Assembly (NCBI GenBank): GCA_963377175.1
Contig: CAUJNA010000824.1
Coordinates: 304,501-368,500 of the forward strand
Reading direction: 5' to 3'
Length of the DNA stretch: 64,000 bases
Source of the DNA: Effrenium voratum
Taxonomy: Eukaryota > Sar > Dinophyceae > Suessiales > Symbiodiniaceae
Made by a program: the position numbers and the translations under genes. This document shows positions 55,076 through 64,000 of this stretch, piece by piece (within the stretch, counting starts at the first letter, position 1; the number at the start of each line of letters is the position of its first letter). The notes under the pieces were generated by a model. That model was not told the DNA's origin. It saw only the letters and a list, made by a program, of their open reading frames with translations, and searched no databases.

Positions 55076-55206
55076 TCAAAACCCGGGTAAATGAAGGTGA
55101 GTAAGGGACACTTCCCCGGCTTCTATTTGGGGTACCGTTTTTGACCACCACACCCACATTGTTCTGGGTAGAGACTATTTTACTCCCGGGTTTTGCTTGT
55201 GGCTCA
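55076..55206 (+). mobile_element. TIR element family A, copy 4
   Basis: Both inverted ends are present. The interior lacks the GCGGCCGC core and is partly replaced by family C/H-like sequence (GGGGTACCGTTTTTGACCA). The left flank duplicates that of copy 3. Confidence 0.65.
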
Positions 55207-55234
55207 TGTTGGTCCGGACCAACTCTTGGCCCAG

Positions 55235-55331
55235 GGAGCTCCTAGCCGCACGCGCCGCTCGGGTTCCAAGCCGCACGGAGAGCCTGCCGGCGCCGCACTT
55301 CCGGGCACAGGCCGATGGGCCGATCGCTTGG
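55235..55331 (+). CDS. candidate exon, frame ambiguous
   Basis: TTGGCCCAG precedes GGAGCTCC and GT occurs at 55332. Two frames are open: ELLAARAARVPSRTESLPAP, and GAPSRTRRSGSKPHGEPAG. GC-rich relative to its flanks. It lies 29 nt after a family A element. Confidence 0.4.
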
Positions 55332-55859
55332 GTCCCCGATCGATTTCCACCCTCGGTTTCAAGCATCCGGAAACGGCAACCACCACCCCAGATTCCCGCC
55401 TCATCAACCAACACCTGCAGTGGGCCCGCCCACCAAAACTCCCCTTTGGCCTTTGGCCCAACTGTACATCGAAAACTCTCATTTGGTGGGCCCAGAGCGT
55501 GGATTTCAGGGGTGAGCAGAGCACTTGGGCCGAGCCCCACAGAAGATCCGCAGCGATTTGGGGTCGGGCGTGGCCTGAAACAGACCAAATTCCAGATTTT
55601 CCCCACTCGCATTTGGCGTACCCCTCCCATCCACGTTGCAATGGAACCTGATGTTTCGGGGTTCTGGTTTGGACTATGTCCTTGTAAAATGACACATTTC
55701 TGTGGACTGGTGGACAGGAGGGAAAAACAAACACATCTCACTTTAAAGCGGACCCAGGGACAGGAGGGGGAAAACACATTTCGCGTTAAAATGGACCCCC
55801 TGAATGGTTCCGTGGCAACGTGGACAGGGAAAAAAACATCAGATGGACAGGAGGGAAAA

Positions 55860-55912
55860 CACACACACACACACACACAGACACACACACACACACACAG
55901 ACACGCGTCGCT
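55860..55912. repeat. (CA)n microsatellite
   Basis: ACACACAC with ACAGACAC interruptions, directly upstream of the 55928 exon's acceptor. Confidence 0.8.
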
Positions 55913-55927
55913 TTAAAGTTGACCCAG

Positions 55928-56107
55928 GAGCCCATCACCGAGCCCGTCGCCAAGCCCGTCACCGCTGAGCCCGTCACCGCGTTGCCGCCTGCGGCTCCGG
56001 AAGACCCGCCGCGAGAGCGGGCCCTGCCTTTGGCGGAGCGCGCGCTGCGGCTGCGAGCGGCGGAGCTGAAGCGCAGCCTTGCCAGGCCGTCTGGACTTCA
56101 ATGCAGG
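55928..56107 (+). CDS. candidate exon, Pro-rich linker plus coiled coil
   Basis: GACCCAG precedes GAG; 180 nt, 60 codons, phase 0, donor AGG|GTTGGA. It begins with three EPVxxPVT-like units (EPITEPVAKPVTAEPVTALP), then PAAPEDPPRERALPLAERAL and RLRAAELKRSLARPSG. The upstream frame is a (CA)n translation and not coding. Confidence 0.65.
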
Positions 56108-56127
56108 GTTGGATCTTTCGCAGGCAT

Positions 56128-56317
56128 GTGGCTGTGGGTCAAAACCAATGGTGCCATTTTAGGGTGGGTGCACCAATGGGAGCATGTGGCTGCGGTGGTC
56201 AAAGCCGTTTTGGGACCCCATTTTGGTTGGTAGGTGAATTCACCACCCATTTTAGCACCTATTTTAGTGGGGATTGGGATGTTCACTGGGGGCAGGGGTT
56301 TTTGACCTATGGCCATG
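56128..56317 (+). mobile_element. TIR element family C, copy 6, with duplicated left end
   Basis: Two successive left ends (GTGGCTGTGGGTCAAAACC at 56128 and GTGGCTGCGGTGGTCAAAGCC at about 56187) precede one interior and right end, so the copy is a nested or tandem composite. It begins 20 nt after the 55928 exon. Confidence 0.6.
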
Positions 56318-56329
56318 AAGCTTCTTGGT

Positions 56330-57480
56330 TGCAAGGATGATTTTCCCAACTTTGTGGGCAGTGGGGTAGCCAGCAAATCAAGGAAGCAACCTGCAGTATT
56401 GAATAGGCTGAGTCTAGTCTAGACGAATCGAATGACGTCGATTCACATCAAACAAGAATACGAATCTGTCCGAGAACATCCCCGACCTCCAGCGGGGCGT
56501 AACTCATGACTCCGTTTTGAAATCAAGCAGCCTAAGAATCTGGAGATCCCAAAATCCAATCTCTCCAGAGGGCCGCAGTCCTTCCATGGGTGGGTCAAAG
56601 ACTACAACTCCAAGGGTTGACGACTTGGACGCAGCCGACCCTCTTTGGATGTCCACCTAAGGGGGGGGGAGTGCGCGAACGAAAAAGGGCACCGAACCAC
56701 CGCTTCTGGGTTTCTTCTTGGCCGCAACGCCCCCAAGTTCATGGAGCGTTTCGGCCCAACAAATCCCCTGAATGTGCCTCCAACATCAGAGCCACTTGCT
56801 CCAGATGAAGGAGGGATCATCCCACCCCTCTAGTATGGGCGCGGCAATCCTTCTTGATCAGGTGGCTAGAAAGACCTCAAAATACCGATGGGTCTTGATC
56901 AGATGAGGATCTGAGCTGTTCAAGTTGGGAGACACCACCTATTTCAAGACCGATCGGTTTCGAGGAACAGATAAAGAAAATCATCCTGAGTTTCTAGGGT
57001 AACCTTCTTTCAGATGTTGGATATGAACATCGGCGTCCTAACTCGTCAGCCCTTCGCCGGAACCCAGTGGCCAAGGGTAACGAGGTGCCAAGGTAACCAG
57101 GTGCTAAGGTAACGTGCTAAGAAAGATGTGAGATGGGCTGAACAGCAAACATGATTTTCATGGTTTGGTTGAAGCATGTCTTGCTGCTTGAGAGGCGCAG
57201 GGGCATGAGAAATGGCCCATGCCCCCGCTTCAATCCATCCAACTGGTGGTTTCCTTAAGAGAATCCCCCAGGTTCATGCCCTCATTCCCCGCTGAGCACC
57301 AGCATCCCCTCCATCGCGAAGAGGAGAAAGTTAACTTGAAATTGGCGAAAAAAGGCGCTGTCTAACACAACCCTTTCGGAAATATGCGGAGCCCTGTCCT
57401 TTTCTGCTAGGACTTTGGAGGGTGCTAGCTTGCTTTCCTTGAAGGGAGATCTAAGCTGAGGGTTAGTTTAAAACTGCCAC
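56330..57480. other. non-coding stretch
   Basis: No exon or clear TIR element seen. A short AAGGTAACNAGGTGC tandem lies at 57073-57118. Confidence 0.4.
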
Positions 57481-57621
57481 CAGGTGAATTGCTCCTTAGC
57501 GGCGGGCCGCACATCAGAGTTCACGGTTTCTGTTTTTTCAAGAGTCGATCCAAGAGCAGCTCTCTTTGTGTTTCCCTAAGGCTACCCGGTGTTGGTTGTT
57601 TGAGCAAAACACGAGCTCTTT

Positions 57622-58422
57622 TTGACCCACCAAATGGCTTCGGTCTTCCTTTGGTTCAAGACAACCCCCACATTTCGAAGGGCTTCATCCCCCAAACTCT
57701 TTCTTCCCGTCGTTCACCTCAGGCACCCGTTTCCTTGGCCTTTGGGCCAGAAAATGACCCCAAATGCCAAATGGGAGGTTCTCAGGGAAGGTCCAACCGA
57801 TGGGTTCCTTTTCTTCGGGAATCCCCACCGGTTGGCTTCCCAAAGCCCGGAAATCTTGGAAAGTCCCCTACCTGTTGCGCCAGCGTTCATGCGATATTTC
57901 AGGGAGCTTCGAACAAACCCCCAAGTGCGGGTTCACAAGATCCTGTCAACATATGAGGGGTGGACTCAGGATACACTACACATTGTACCAGTGACTCAAA
58001 GTGAATCAAACCATGACCATGGAGTATATATTCTATACCTGGGCGTCCATTTGCTTAAGACTATTGTTTATTTTCCCTGTTGGTTTTCAAGGGAATCTAT
58101 CACTGTCGTGTTTTGTTCCCAGGAAACTTTTTTGCAAATGGAGGTGGGCCTAATGTGCATACTGTACCACCTCCAACCAAGCTACTCTTTGTGTTTTTGT
58201 GTTGTTATTTTTCTCCAGGGTTTCAAAAGAAAAGGGTGGGTCTCCAGGTATGAAAAGGGGGGGGGGAAGATCCGCCTTTCATACCTGGCTGGGGCCATGC
58301 CTGGGGCCAACCCACCGCACCCACCCCACCCCACCCCACCCAAGCGCACAGCAGGAGTGGAACATCTGGATGTTCAGGCACAAGATGTGGATCTTTCACG
58401 TTCTTGGGGAGGTATTGAATAA
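57622..58422 (+). CDS. longest open frame of the window (266 codons), partly repeat-derived
   Basis: The frame crosses a family K repeat (58046-58143) and a CCCACCCCAC tract (58315-58340), so it is not one exon. The part at about 57880-58020 (AFMRYFRELRTNPQVRVHK, then ILSTYEGWTQDTLHIVPVT) looks like real protein and may be an exon after GCGCCAG. No family is recognised. Confidence 0.25.
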   Translation: MTHQMASVFLWFKTTPTFRRASSPKLFLPVVHLRHPFPWPLGQKMTPNAKWEVLREGPTDGFLFFGNPHRLASQSPEILESPLPVAPAFMRYFRELRTNPQVRVHKILSTYEGWTQDTLHIVPVTQSESNHDHGVYILYLGVHLLKTIVYFPCWFSRESITVVFCSQETFLQMEVGLMCILYHLQPSYSLCFCVVIFLQGFKRKGWVSRYEKGGGKIRLSYLAGAMPGANPPHPPHPTPPKRTAGVEHLDVQAQDVDLSRSWGGIE

Positions 58423-58524
58423 TGTAAGCTTGTCAGATCTGTGGGATTTGTTGAGTTCACCCCACGCACCGACGCACCCCACGACGCACCCCACGCCCGC
58501 CGCACCCCCCAAACGGAGCGCCAG

Positions 58525-58636
58525 GAGCGACCGCTTCGGGGAGCTGCGGCTGGAGATCGCCCAGGCGGCGGAGGATCGGAGGCGCTGCTTCCGGTCCGTC
58601 AGCTCCTCCTCGTCCTCCCCGTCCGAGGTGCGGTGA
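58525..58636 (+). CDS. candidate coiled-coil exon, possibly terminal
   Basis: GAGCGCCAG precedes GAGCGACC. In the best frame (one base left before the first codon) it reads SDRFGELRLEIAQAAEDRRR then CFRSVSSSSSSPSEVR and stops at TGA. The alternative donor CG|GTGAGG at 58633 gives 108 nt in another, Gly/Pro-rich frame. The ELRLE motif supports the first reading. Confidence 0.5.
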
Positions 58637-58914
58637 GGGATGGGGGGGAGGGATGGGGGCGACGGGGGCGACGGGGCTGTTGACCTGTGGCCTGTGCTGT
58701 TGGGTTTATGGTTGGCTGGCCTGAGGGTTTTTGGTTGGCCTGTTGGTTTGCGCTGGCGACTGGCGACTGGCTGGGGGTTTTGGAGTTGAAACGGGGTCAT
58801 TTGGGGTGTGTCGCTTTTGGACTTGAAAGGAACACCCTACGTGTTTTGGACGTTTTGTTGGGCTTGTGAAAGGGAAACCAGAAGGAAAACCACAATTTGT
58901 CGGTGCTTGATGAT

Positions 58915-59283
58915 ATATTTCATCTTCTTTCTATTCCTTTTTTTTCCGTCCTATTTCTCTTTTGTTTATTTTATATTTCCCTTTCTCTTTCTCTTTCTCT
59001 TTCTCTTTATTGTTCTCTTGCTCTTCATCTTTCTCGTCTCTTTCTCTTTCTCTTTTGTTTTGTCTTTTGTTTTCTCTCCCTTAGGTTTATCTTTACTTTT
59101 CTCTTTCTCTTTCGCTCTCTCTTTCATTTTCTCGTTCGCTTTCTCTTTCGTTTTCTTTTTCCCTTTCAACTTCCCTTTCTCTCTCTCTCTCTCAATCCTT
59201 CTCATTATCTCCAATTTGTTTGTTTCTCTTTCTATTTATTTCTCTTCTGTTGCTCTTTCTATTTCTTGGCCATTTTTTCTCAG

Positions 59284-59315
<32 letters not shown>

Positions 59316-59345
59316 TTTCGCCTTTTTTTTCTCCTTTCTCTCTTT
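58915..59345. repeat. polypyrimidine tract
   Basis: About 430 bp of TTTCTCTTTCTC and (TC)n on the + strand, purine on the other. The 205- and 220-codon frames across it are low-complexity artefacts. Confidence 0.85.
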
Positions 59346-60169
59346 CTGTCTTCATATGTGCGGGCGCATTGTTTCTCGCTTATTCTTCTATCAAACGCAC
59401 AGAAATTTCTGGGAGTTTTGGGTAATGGGTACGATTGGAGGAAAACTGGGCGTTCCAGTACGAACCGCTGGAAAACTAGTACGAAGGCCGGCATGTAAGG
59501 TGCTGCCGGTCGTTTGGAGGATATTTGAGCCAACAAGATCCACTCCCCCGCACAGCTAGGATTGAAGGGTGTTGATGGAGGGAAGGATTTGAAGGGTTGT
59601 CGAGCTTAAAAGTTTCAGAAGATTCGAAAATCAGGTTTACTGGGCACCATCAAGCTGAATGAGAGAGAAAGACCTGTGCAAGAAGGAAACACCCAATAAT
59701 TCCAATTTCTAGGCGTCTTAGTCGTTTTGCGGTAAAAAATGATACGAACCGGGCAAAATGAATACAATGACCAAAACACCTACTTTTTTTTAGTCGTTTG
59801 AAGCTGCAGGTGGTCTTCTGTCAGAGATCTATCTTTCAATGAGTGTCCGCACCACAGACTTTCCTTCTAAGCTTCCTTTGACCAACCTAGAAGCGTCTGT
59901 CTTTGAAGGTCCCCTATTTTGAGACAAGCCCTACGCAAGACAGGCGTATCTTCGGAGTAAAACAATTTGAACAGTTTCTCGAGTTGGTATATATGTTCCA
60001 GGCCGTGAACCCCCCTTCCCAAGTGTTTTTGTTTTGTTTTTTATCGAGATCTGGAAGTATAATGGGTGTGTCATTTTTGAGGGTACCCCTTTGTTGTGGT
60101 TTAACACAAAACCAACAGGAACAGCTTGGAGGTACCCTGCAAACAGGAACACTCAAAGCTTACCCGGCT

Positions 60170-60270
60170 TGCGCCGAGGTATCCGTGTCGCTGCGCCCGA
60201 GGAAAGAGTTGAAGCGCGAATCGGGGTGCTCGGGAGCGCGAATCGGGAGGATGGTGGCGAAATCGATTTC
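60170..60270 (+). CDS. possible exon
   Basis: A GC-rich stretch with CGAATCGGG direct repeats. The frame reads VSVSLRPRKELKRESGCSG then ARIGRMVAKSISRKK. Splice edges are unclear. Confidence 0.25.
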
Positions 60271-60691
60271 GCGTAAGAAACCCGGGAACGATTGATTTGT
60301 GAATAACAACAAGCAATCGTTGCCCATGTTTTCAAAGGCTCGTGTGCAGATGTCTCCCTCCATATTGTGTTGCCTATGTCGCACAGGACGTGCCACCCAA
60401 GAGCTGACACCAGTACTTTCGACTTCAACAGCTAGTGCTGTATGTTCACTTGATATGTTCACTTTTGGGAAGGATCAAGCATTACAGCTTCACAGCTATT
60501 CAAAGACGTTTCCTTAAATGGGGTAATGTTTGAGTGTTCTTTTTCCCTGAGGTAATGATGCCTGTTGCTCTTGGGGCTAAAGACGCGGCCCGTCCCTTTC
60601 TCCAAATTTCTGCTTTGCGAAGAGGTGCTGAAAGCCGCCCAAGTTCAGAGTTTGCCTCCCCTGTTGACACGAACCCAAATATAAGTCCTGG

Positions 60692-60792
60692 CAGGGGTGG
60701 GGGTGGGGGTGGGGGTGGAGGGTGGGGGGTGGGGGGTGGGGGGTGGGGGGTGGGGGGTGGGGGGTGGGGGGTGGGGGGTGGGGGGTGGGGGA
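60692..60792. repeat. G-rich tandem repeat, 7 bp unit
   Basis: About a dozen GGGGGGT/GGGGGTG units; very strong G-quadruplex potential. Confidence 0.85.
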
Positions 60793-60979
60793 GACTGATT
60801 GAGTGGTCGCCCGTAAATCCTGGCAGACTGATTGAGTCGCCCGTAAATCGGACACCCCAATCCTTTCACCAGGGTTTGACCTTTCAACAGGAGCCCCCCC
60901 CGGCCCAAACCCCCAAACCCGAAATGGATGGGTTCCGTAACACTACGGCCCAGGGGTGATCCTTTTGTAACAAGCTTTA

Positions 60980-61085
60980 CCCAGTTGCCCAGTGGTGCCC
61001 TTTTTTCCTTTTTGTTGGGAAGGGTTCCCTTTAAGCTTAACCAACCAAAAAAGGATGCCCCTTTTGTTTCCCATGGAAATCCGCT
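60980..61085. repeat. dispersed repeat family M, copy 2
   Basis: Same landmarks as copy 1 in the same order (CCCAGTTGCCCAGTGGTGCCC, GGGAAGGGTTCCCTTTAA, CCAACCAAAAAAGGATGCCC). Confidence 0.6.
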
Positions 61086-61167
61086 GGGAATCTGAGTTTA
61101 AAAGGGACAATCAAGCGCACTGGGGTCTTAAATTGGGATCTTTCGTTTTGGAACAACCCCTATTTCA

Positions 61168-61206
61168 GCGAGAGTGCGTGCGTGCGTGCGTGCGTGCGTG
61201 CGTGTG

Positions 61207-61258
<52 letters not shown>

Positions 61259-61292
61259 TGTGTGTGTGTCTTGTGTGTGTGTGTGTCTCAGG
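61168..61292. repeat. (TGCG)n then (TG)n microsatellite
   Basis: Alternating purine-pyrimidine CGTGCGTGCGTG for about 95 bp, then GTGTGTG with one TCTTG break; Z-DNA prone. Confidence 0.85.
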
Positions 61293-61756
61293 TCTTTTGA
61301 TGGCTTTCCTTTTTTTGCCCTGTGAAAAGAGCAACATAGAGAATCACACGTTTTGCAAGTCAAGGCGTCTCCTGCCTGGCACGTTGCATCTTCATCGCAC
61401 GCCGCGGTCAGGCGCGTGTGCGCGATGTGCGGGTGCAGCTGTCGGGGTGGGCAGCAGGGATGGTCGCAATGTTTGCTAGATTTTCCCAACATGGACAGGC
61501 TTGGCTGAGCTTTTCAACTATGTCCTTTTTTTTCCGGTGTTTCCTTTGTTTTCCCTAACCAGCTGTCTCGCCACTTGGCTCCCCACTTGCCTCTTACTTG
61601 TCTCTGCTTGTCTCCCTGCTTATGCTTGGTTTGGACCTTGTCATGGCTTGTCAACACGTGAAGAGCCACCAGGCAGTGCAATCGAGCATACACGAACACA
61701 CACACACACAGACACACAGTCCGCCCAAATCTCCACGAACAGATCCGTTGCGCAAG

Positions 61757-61893
61757 TGAGTCATAATCAAAGCCCGGTATTAAAATGGTCTACCCAGAAC
61801 CATGTCAAGAATTGAGAAGGCGGCCGAAGCTATTTATGGCTGGGAGCATCCCTTACTAACCTTCATCTACCCGGGTTTTGAGCAAGTGGCTCA
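61757..61893 (-). mobile_element. TIR element family A, copy 5
   Basis: Inverted orientation: TGAGTCATAATCAAAGCCCGG at the left, CTACCCGGGTTTTGAGCAAG then GGCTCA at the right, with GGCGGCC in the interior. Confidence 0.65.
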
Positions 61894-61965
61894 AGTGAGG
61901 ACGTGGTGTGGACAGTCCGAAGGTGGAGCCACGACAGGTGTTATATTTGTGTTGTCCCTGGCCAG

Positions 61966-62007
61966 GCCGAGGAAGACGAGTTGAGCCAACGCAAACCGGG
62001 GTCGAAG
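61966..62007 (+). CDS. candidate exon
   Basis: CCTGGCCAG precedes GCC and AAG|GTTAGG follows; 42 nt, phase 0: AEEDELSQRKPGSK. A family A element ends 72 nt upstream. The following interval to 62254 is a plausible 247 nt GT-AG intron. Confidence 0.5.
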
Positions 62008-62254
62008 GTTAGGGAAACACGTCAATGCACTTTCAAAGGGAAACACTTTGATCCAGTTTTGGCCAAGCAAGACGAGCTTGGACACATTTGTTTCATCGTT
62101 GCAGAGGAAGAAAGGATCATCCTTTGCAGGGAAACAAACTGATCAAGTTTGCAGAGTAAACATGTGGATGTGGGACGTGTCTTTCATATTGAAAGGGAAA
62201 CCAAAAGGAAAACACTCCAAAGGCACAGCTTCATTTTCATCCCTTTGCGCCCAG

Positions 62255-62368
62255 GTGGCTGGGAGTAGCAAGAACCGCCTCATGGGGGTGCTCGCTGGGG
62301 CCCAAGAGCTTTTCGGAAAGCAGTCGAACTATGGGGCGGCCGGGGGGAAAAGGGGGGAATCCATTTTT
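62255..62368 (+). CDS. candidate exon
   Basis: TTTGCGCCCAG precedes GTG; 114 nt, phase 0, donor TTT|GTGTGG. It reads VAGSSKNRLMGVLAGAQELF then GKQSNYGAAGGKRGESIF. Not coiled coil. No family is recognised. Confidence 0.5.
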
Positions 62369-62900
62369 GTGTGGGTGAAAGGACGGGGACCGGGTATAAA
62401 TCTGGGCAAGGGTGGAAAGGGGTTAGTCAAAATACGGGGACCCCAAAAGACGGTGTTTTTTTTCCTTTTTGTCTTTAAACCAACATGCACAGTTTCCGAA
62501 TTCAGGTTCTTGAATCATTCAGTTTGCTTTCAGGACATGCCAGTTGCCTGAAGCCCGGTGAAGATCGGCACGCGAGAGCGGTTGATTGGTGAATCATTAT
62601 AATTTCACCTAGATATTCAGAATTTCACCTAGATATTCAGAGCATCAAGACTGAATTTCCTCGGTGGCCTCTCAAAGCCAACCAACAAAGGATCAACGGC
62701 GCACATTGGTCATGTTTCATCGTGGGTTTACGGCAAGTTATTTGGTACATATTGAACAAGTACCTTTCTTTGCATTTTTAGACAATACCGCTGTATGCTC
62801 TTCATATTTGCAGCACGTTGCCTGCTTTTTGCAGAGCACACATTTGCAGGAAGTGCATCTCAAGCGAGCACTGATGAGCACTGGCAGTTTGCCACTGAAA

Positions 62901-63031
62901 TACAGTGAATGGACAAAAACCTGCACCGCCTCAGGAACCCTAGAATGATGATTCCCCGATAAATACCAACCAACAATGGTTTCCCATGGTTTCAAAGTGG
63001 TGCGATCTGGATTTCGCGTCCATCCACAGTA
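62901..63031. mobile_element. TIR element family B, copy 5
   Basis: TACAGTGAATGGACAAAAACC at the left, GGATTTCGCGTCCATCCACA at the right, and GATTCCCCGATAAATACCAA inside. It ends 29 nt before the 63060 exon. Confidence 0.65.
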
Positions 63032-63059
63032 TGTCTTAATCCACTCGCAAACCTTCAAG

Positions 63060-63189
63060 GCAGCTGAGGAAGACCTGCGAGTGGTGAGTTTTGCTCGGTC
63101 CACGGTGCGTTCCGCAGGCGGGCGGCGCTTACTTTGTGGTGCTCGCGGGTTGCAGCGCCTGGCTGCACTACGCCAAGGCGCGAGTCGCA
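63060..63189 (+). CDS. candidate exon or exon pair
   Basis: CTTCAAG precedes GCA. The frame AAEEDLRV meets a strong donor (GTGAGT at 63084). A second acceptor (TTCCGCAG) precedes GCG at 63118, where one frame reads AGGAYFVVLAGCSAWLHYAK. The gap would be a 34 nt intron, so continuous reading (VVSFARSTVRSAGGRRLL) is the alternative. A family B element ends 29 nt upstream. Confidence 0.4.
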
Positions 63190-63803
63190 GTCGGGGAGTT
63201 TTTAAGCAAGTCAACCGCCTCCCGAAACGCCCCCGAAACGCCCCCGACCCCCCCCCCCCGCGCAACCCTTTGACCAACCCATTTGGGTGGGAGTCAAAGT
63301 AGGAGTTTGGACCCGCAGTTGTTGGCGCAAGGGTTGGCCTTTTGGTTCCTCAAGCTCTCAAAAGGGTACCGAGCCTCAAAACAGCAGTTTGCTTTATCAA
63401 AAGAAGTGGGTTAAACAGTGTTTGAAGCCGAGGCAGACCGGACTCGCCCCTTGCCAAGACACCCAAGGGGGGCAAAAAACGAAGCTGAGCGGCAATGGAG
63501 AAGAAATGTCCAGTTGAAAGGGACAAGTTGTTTGTGCAGCCGGTACAAAAGAATTTCCTGACCTTCGCATGCTGTGGGTCAAAAATGGGTACCCAAAATG
63601 GAACCCTGGTAAATGGAACCCATGACTAAAATAGGCGGTCCCCTGCTGGTTTAGTTTTCACCCACACCCATAGGGGAGCTTCCCGCCCACAGATTCGGCT
63701 TGCCTCATCCAAACATTTGGGGAAGGAAACCTCTTGAGCCCTGAGAGGATCACTGAGGGCGGCCCCAAGTTTCTTTTTTTCTTTTTTCTCCGCAGGTAAA
63801 CCA

Positions 63804-63871
63804 AGGTGAAAGTAGATGTTGCACAATTAAAAGTCCTTCTGGGGATCGAACTTGCCATCTACTTTCACCCA
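63804..63871. mobile_element. TIR element family H, copy 2
   Basis: AGGTGAAAGTAGATG is inverted as GCCATCTACTTTCACCC. The interior holds GGGGATCGAACTTG, which on the minus strand resembles a tRNA T-arm (B box). Confidence 0.6.
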
Positions 63872-64000
63872 CCTGCAATTGCCCTGGCGAGAGCCAGGCC
63901 TGATTGGACTCTCAACTCCAAACGCGCACTTCTACCAGCACTTATGCACATGTCCTCAACGCGGAAGCCGGCAGAGGTTGAGATGATGGAAACCTGGGAT

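Larger units (their letters stand above)
54690..55113 (+). repeat. short segmental duplication
   Basis: 54690-54790 and 55016-55113 share about 100 nt: AAACTTCACA, AAGGGATGAAACGTGTGCTC, then the left arm of family A. Flanks beyond differ, so the duplication was followed by separate decay. Confidence 0.65.
4666..62368 (+). other. inferred giant multi-exon coiled-coil gene, or several same-strand genes in series
   Basis: This entry ties together the GC-rich coding islands listed separately. Seen: at least 25 islands on the + strand, mostly preceded by YAG and followed by GT, GA or GC, encoding Ala/Arg/Glu/Leu-rich peptides with heptad-like spacing and the recurrent motifs ELRLE, LLEELRLE and RQWAEEA. 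No comparable islands are convincing on the - strand. Inference: one very long gene for a repetitive coiled-coil protein, or a unidirectional gene cluster as is usual in dinoflagellates. No start exon was identified. A possible last exon is at 58525-58636 (ends in TGA), but more exon-like islands follow at 61.97-63.19 kb, so there may be a second gene. No catalytic or targeting domain is recognised. Confidence 0.5.

Noticed and set aside
55175..55916. Overlapping 239-codon frames on both strands
   Set aside because: Both run through a (CA)n tract and repeat-like CGTGGACAGG words; no exon-like edges apart from 55235-55331.
58808..59559. Two long Ser/Leu/Phe-rich frames looking like membrane proteins
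   Set aside because: They translate a CTTT/TC polypyrimidine tract; hydrophobicity follows from TTT/CTC codons.

Overview
The window looks like nuclear DNA of a eukaryote with very large introns, most probably a dinoflagellate. The basis is: (i) no long ORF, no operon and no bacterial-type gene anywhere in 64 kb; (ii) short, very GC-rich coding islands (about 25-190 nt, rich in Ala, Arg, Glu and Leu) set in roughly 50% GC DNA; (iii) islands that start after a YAG, usually followed by G, and end at GT but apparently also at GA or GC, which is a known dinoflagellate splice habit; (iv) all the convincing islands lie on the + strand; (v) an interstitial TTTAGGG-type telomeric tract. Genus and species cannot be read from the sequence. 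No rRNA gene, intact tRNA gene, CRISPR array or recognisable enzyme domain was found.

Coding content. About 26 good candidate exons run from 4.67 kb to 63.1 kb, with about 25 weaker ones. Most encode charged, heptad-like peptides (recurrent ELRLE, RQWAEEA and LLEELRLE motifs), so the simplest reading is one giant gene for an internally repetitive coiled-coil protein, or a few same-strand genes in series. With the boundaries I prefer, most exons are multiples of 3 nt. Part of that regularity comes from my choice among alternative donors. Introns range from about 150 nt (39048-39204) to several kb. Neither end of the gene is certain. No function can be assigned.

Intronic content. The space between exons is packed with short (about 60-150 bp) non-autonomous elements with terminal inverted repeats, in at least ten families with 2-10 copies each in this window. 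Family D (TIR CTAGGTCCYCCAGTA) is the most interesting: its right end carries a CTAAC branch-point-like motif and a terminal TAG, and four of its five copies end within 0-75 nt of a candidate exon, as expected of an introner. Family A carries a donor-like AAG|GTGAGTAAG near its left end. Family E has tRNA-like A and B boxes.

Tandem repeats. The major blocks are 8.8-10.6 kb (poly-C/G-rich array), 12.2-13.3 kb (about 60 bp repeats), 18.4-18.55 kb (35 bp repeat), 19.13-20.70 kb (155 bp satellite, 10 copies), 51.1-52.42 kb (59 bp minisatellite ending just before an exon), 58.9-59.35 kb (pyrimidine tract), 60.69-60.80 kb (G-rich) and 61.17-61.29 kb (TGCG)n, with several (AT)n and (CA)n tracts.

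Limits. Exon calls rest on reading frame, composition and splice-like dinucleotides read by eye. No transcript or homology evidence was available. Coordinates may be off by a base or two where no long reading frame confirmed them.
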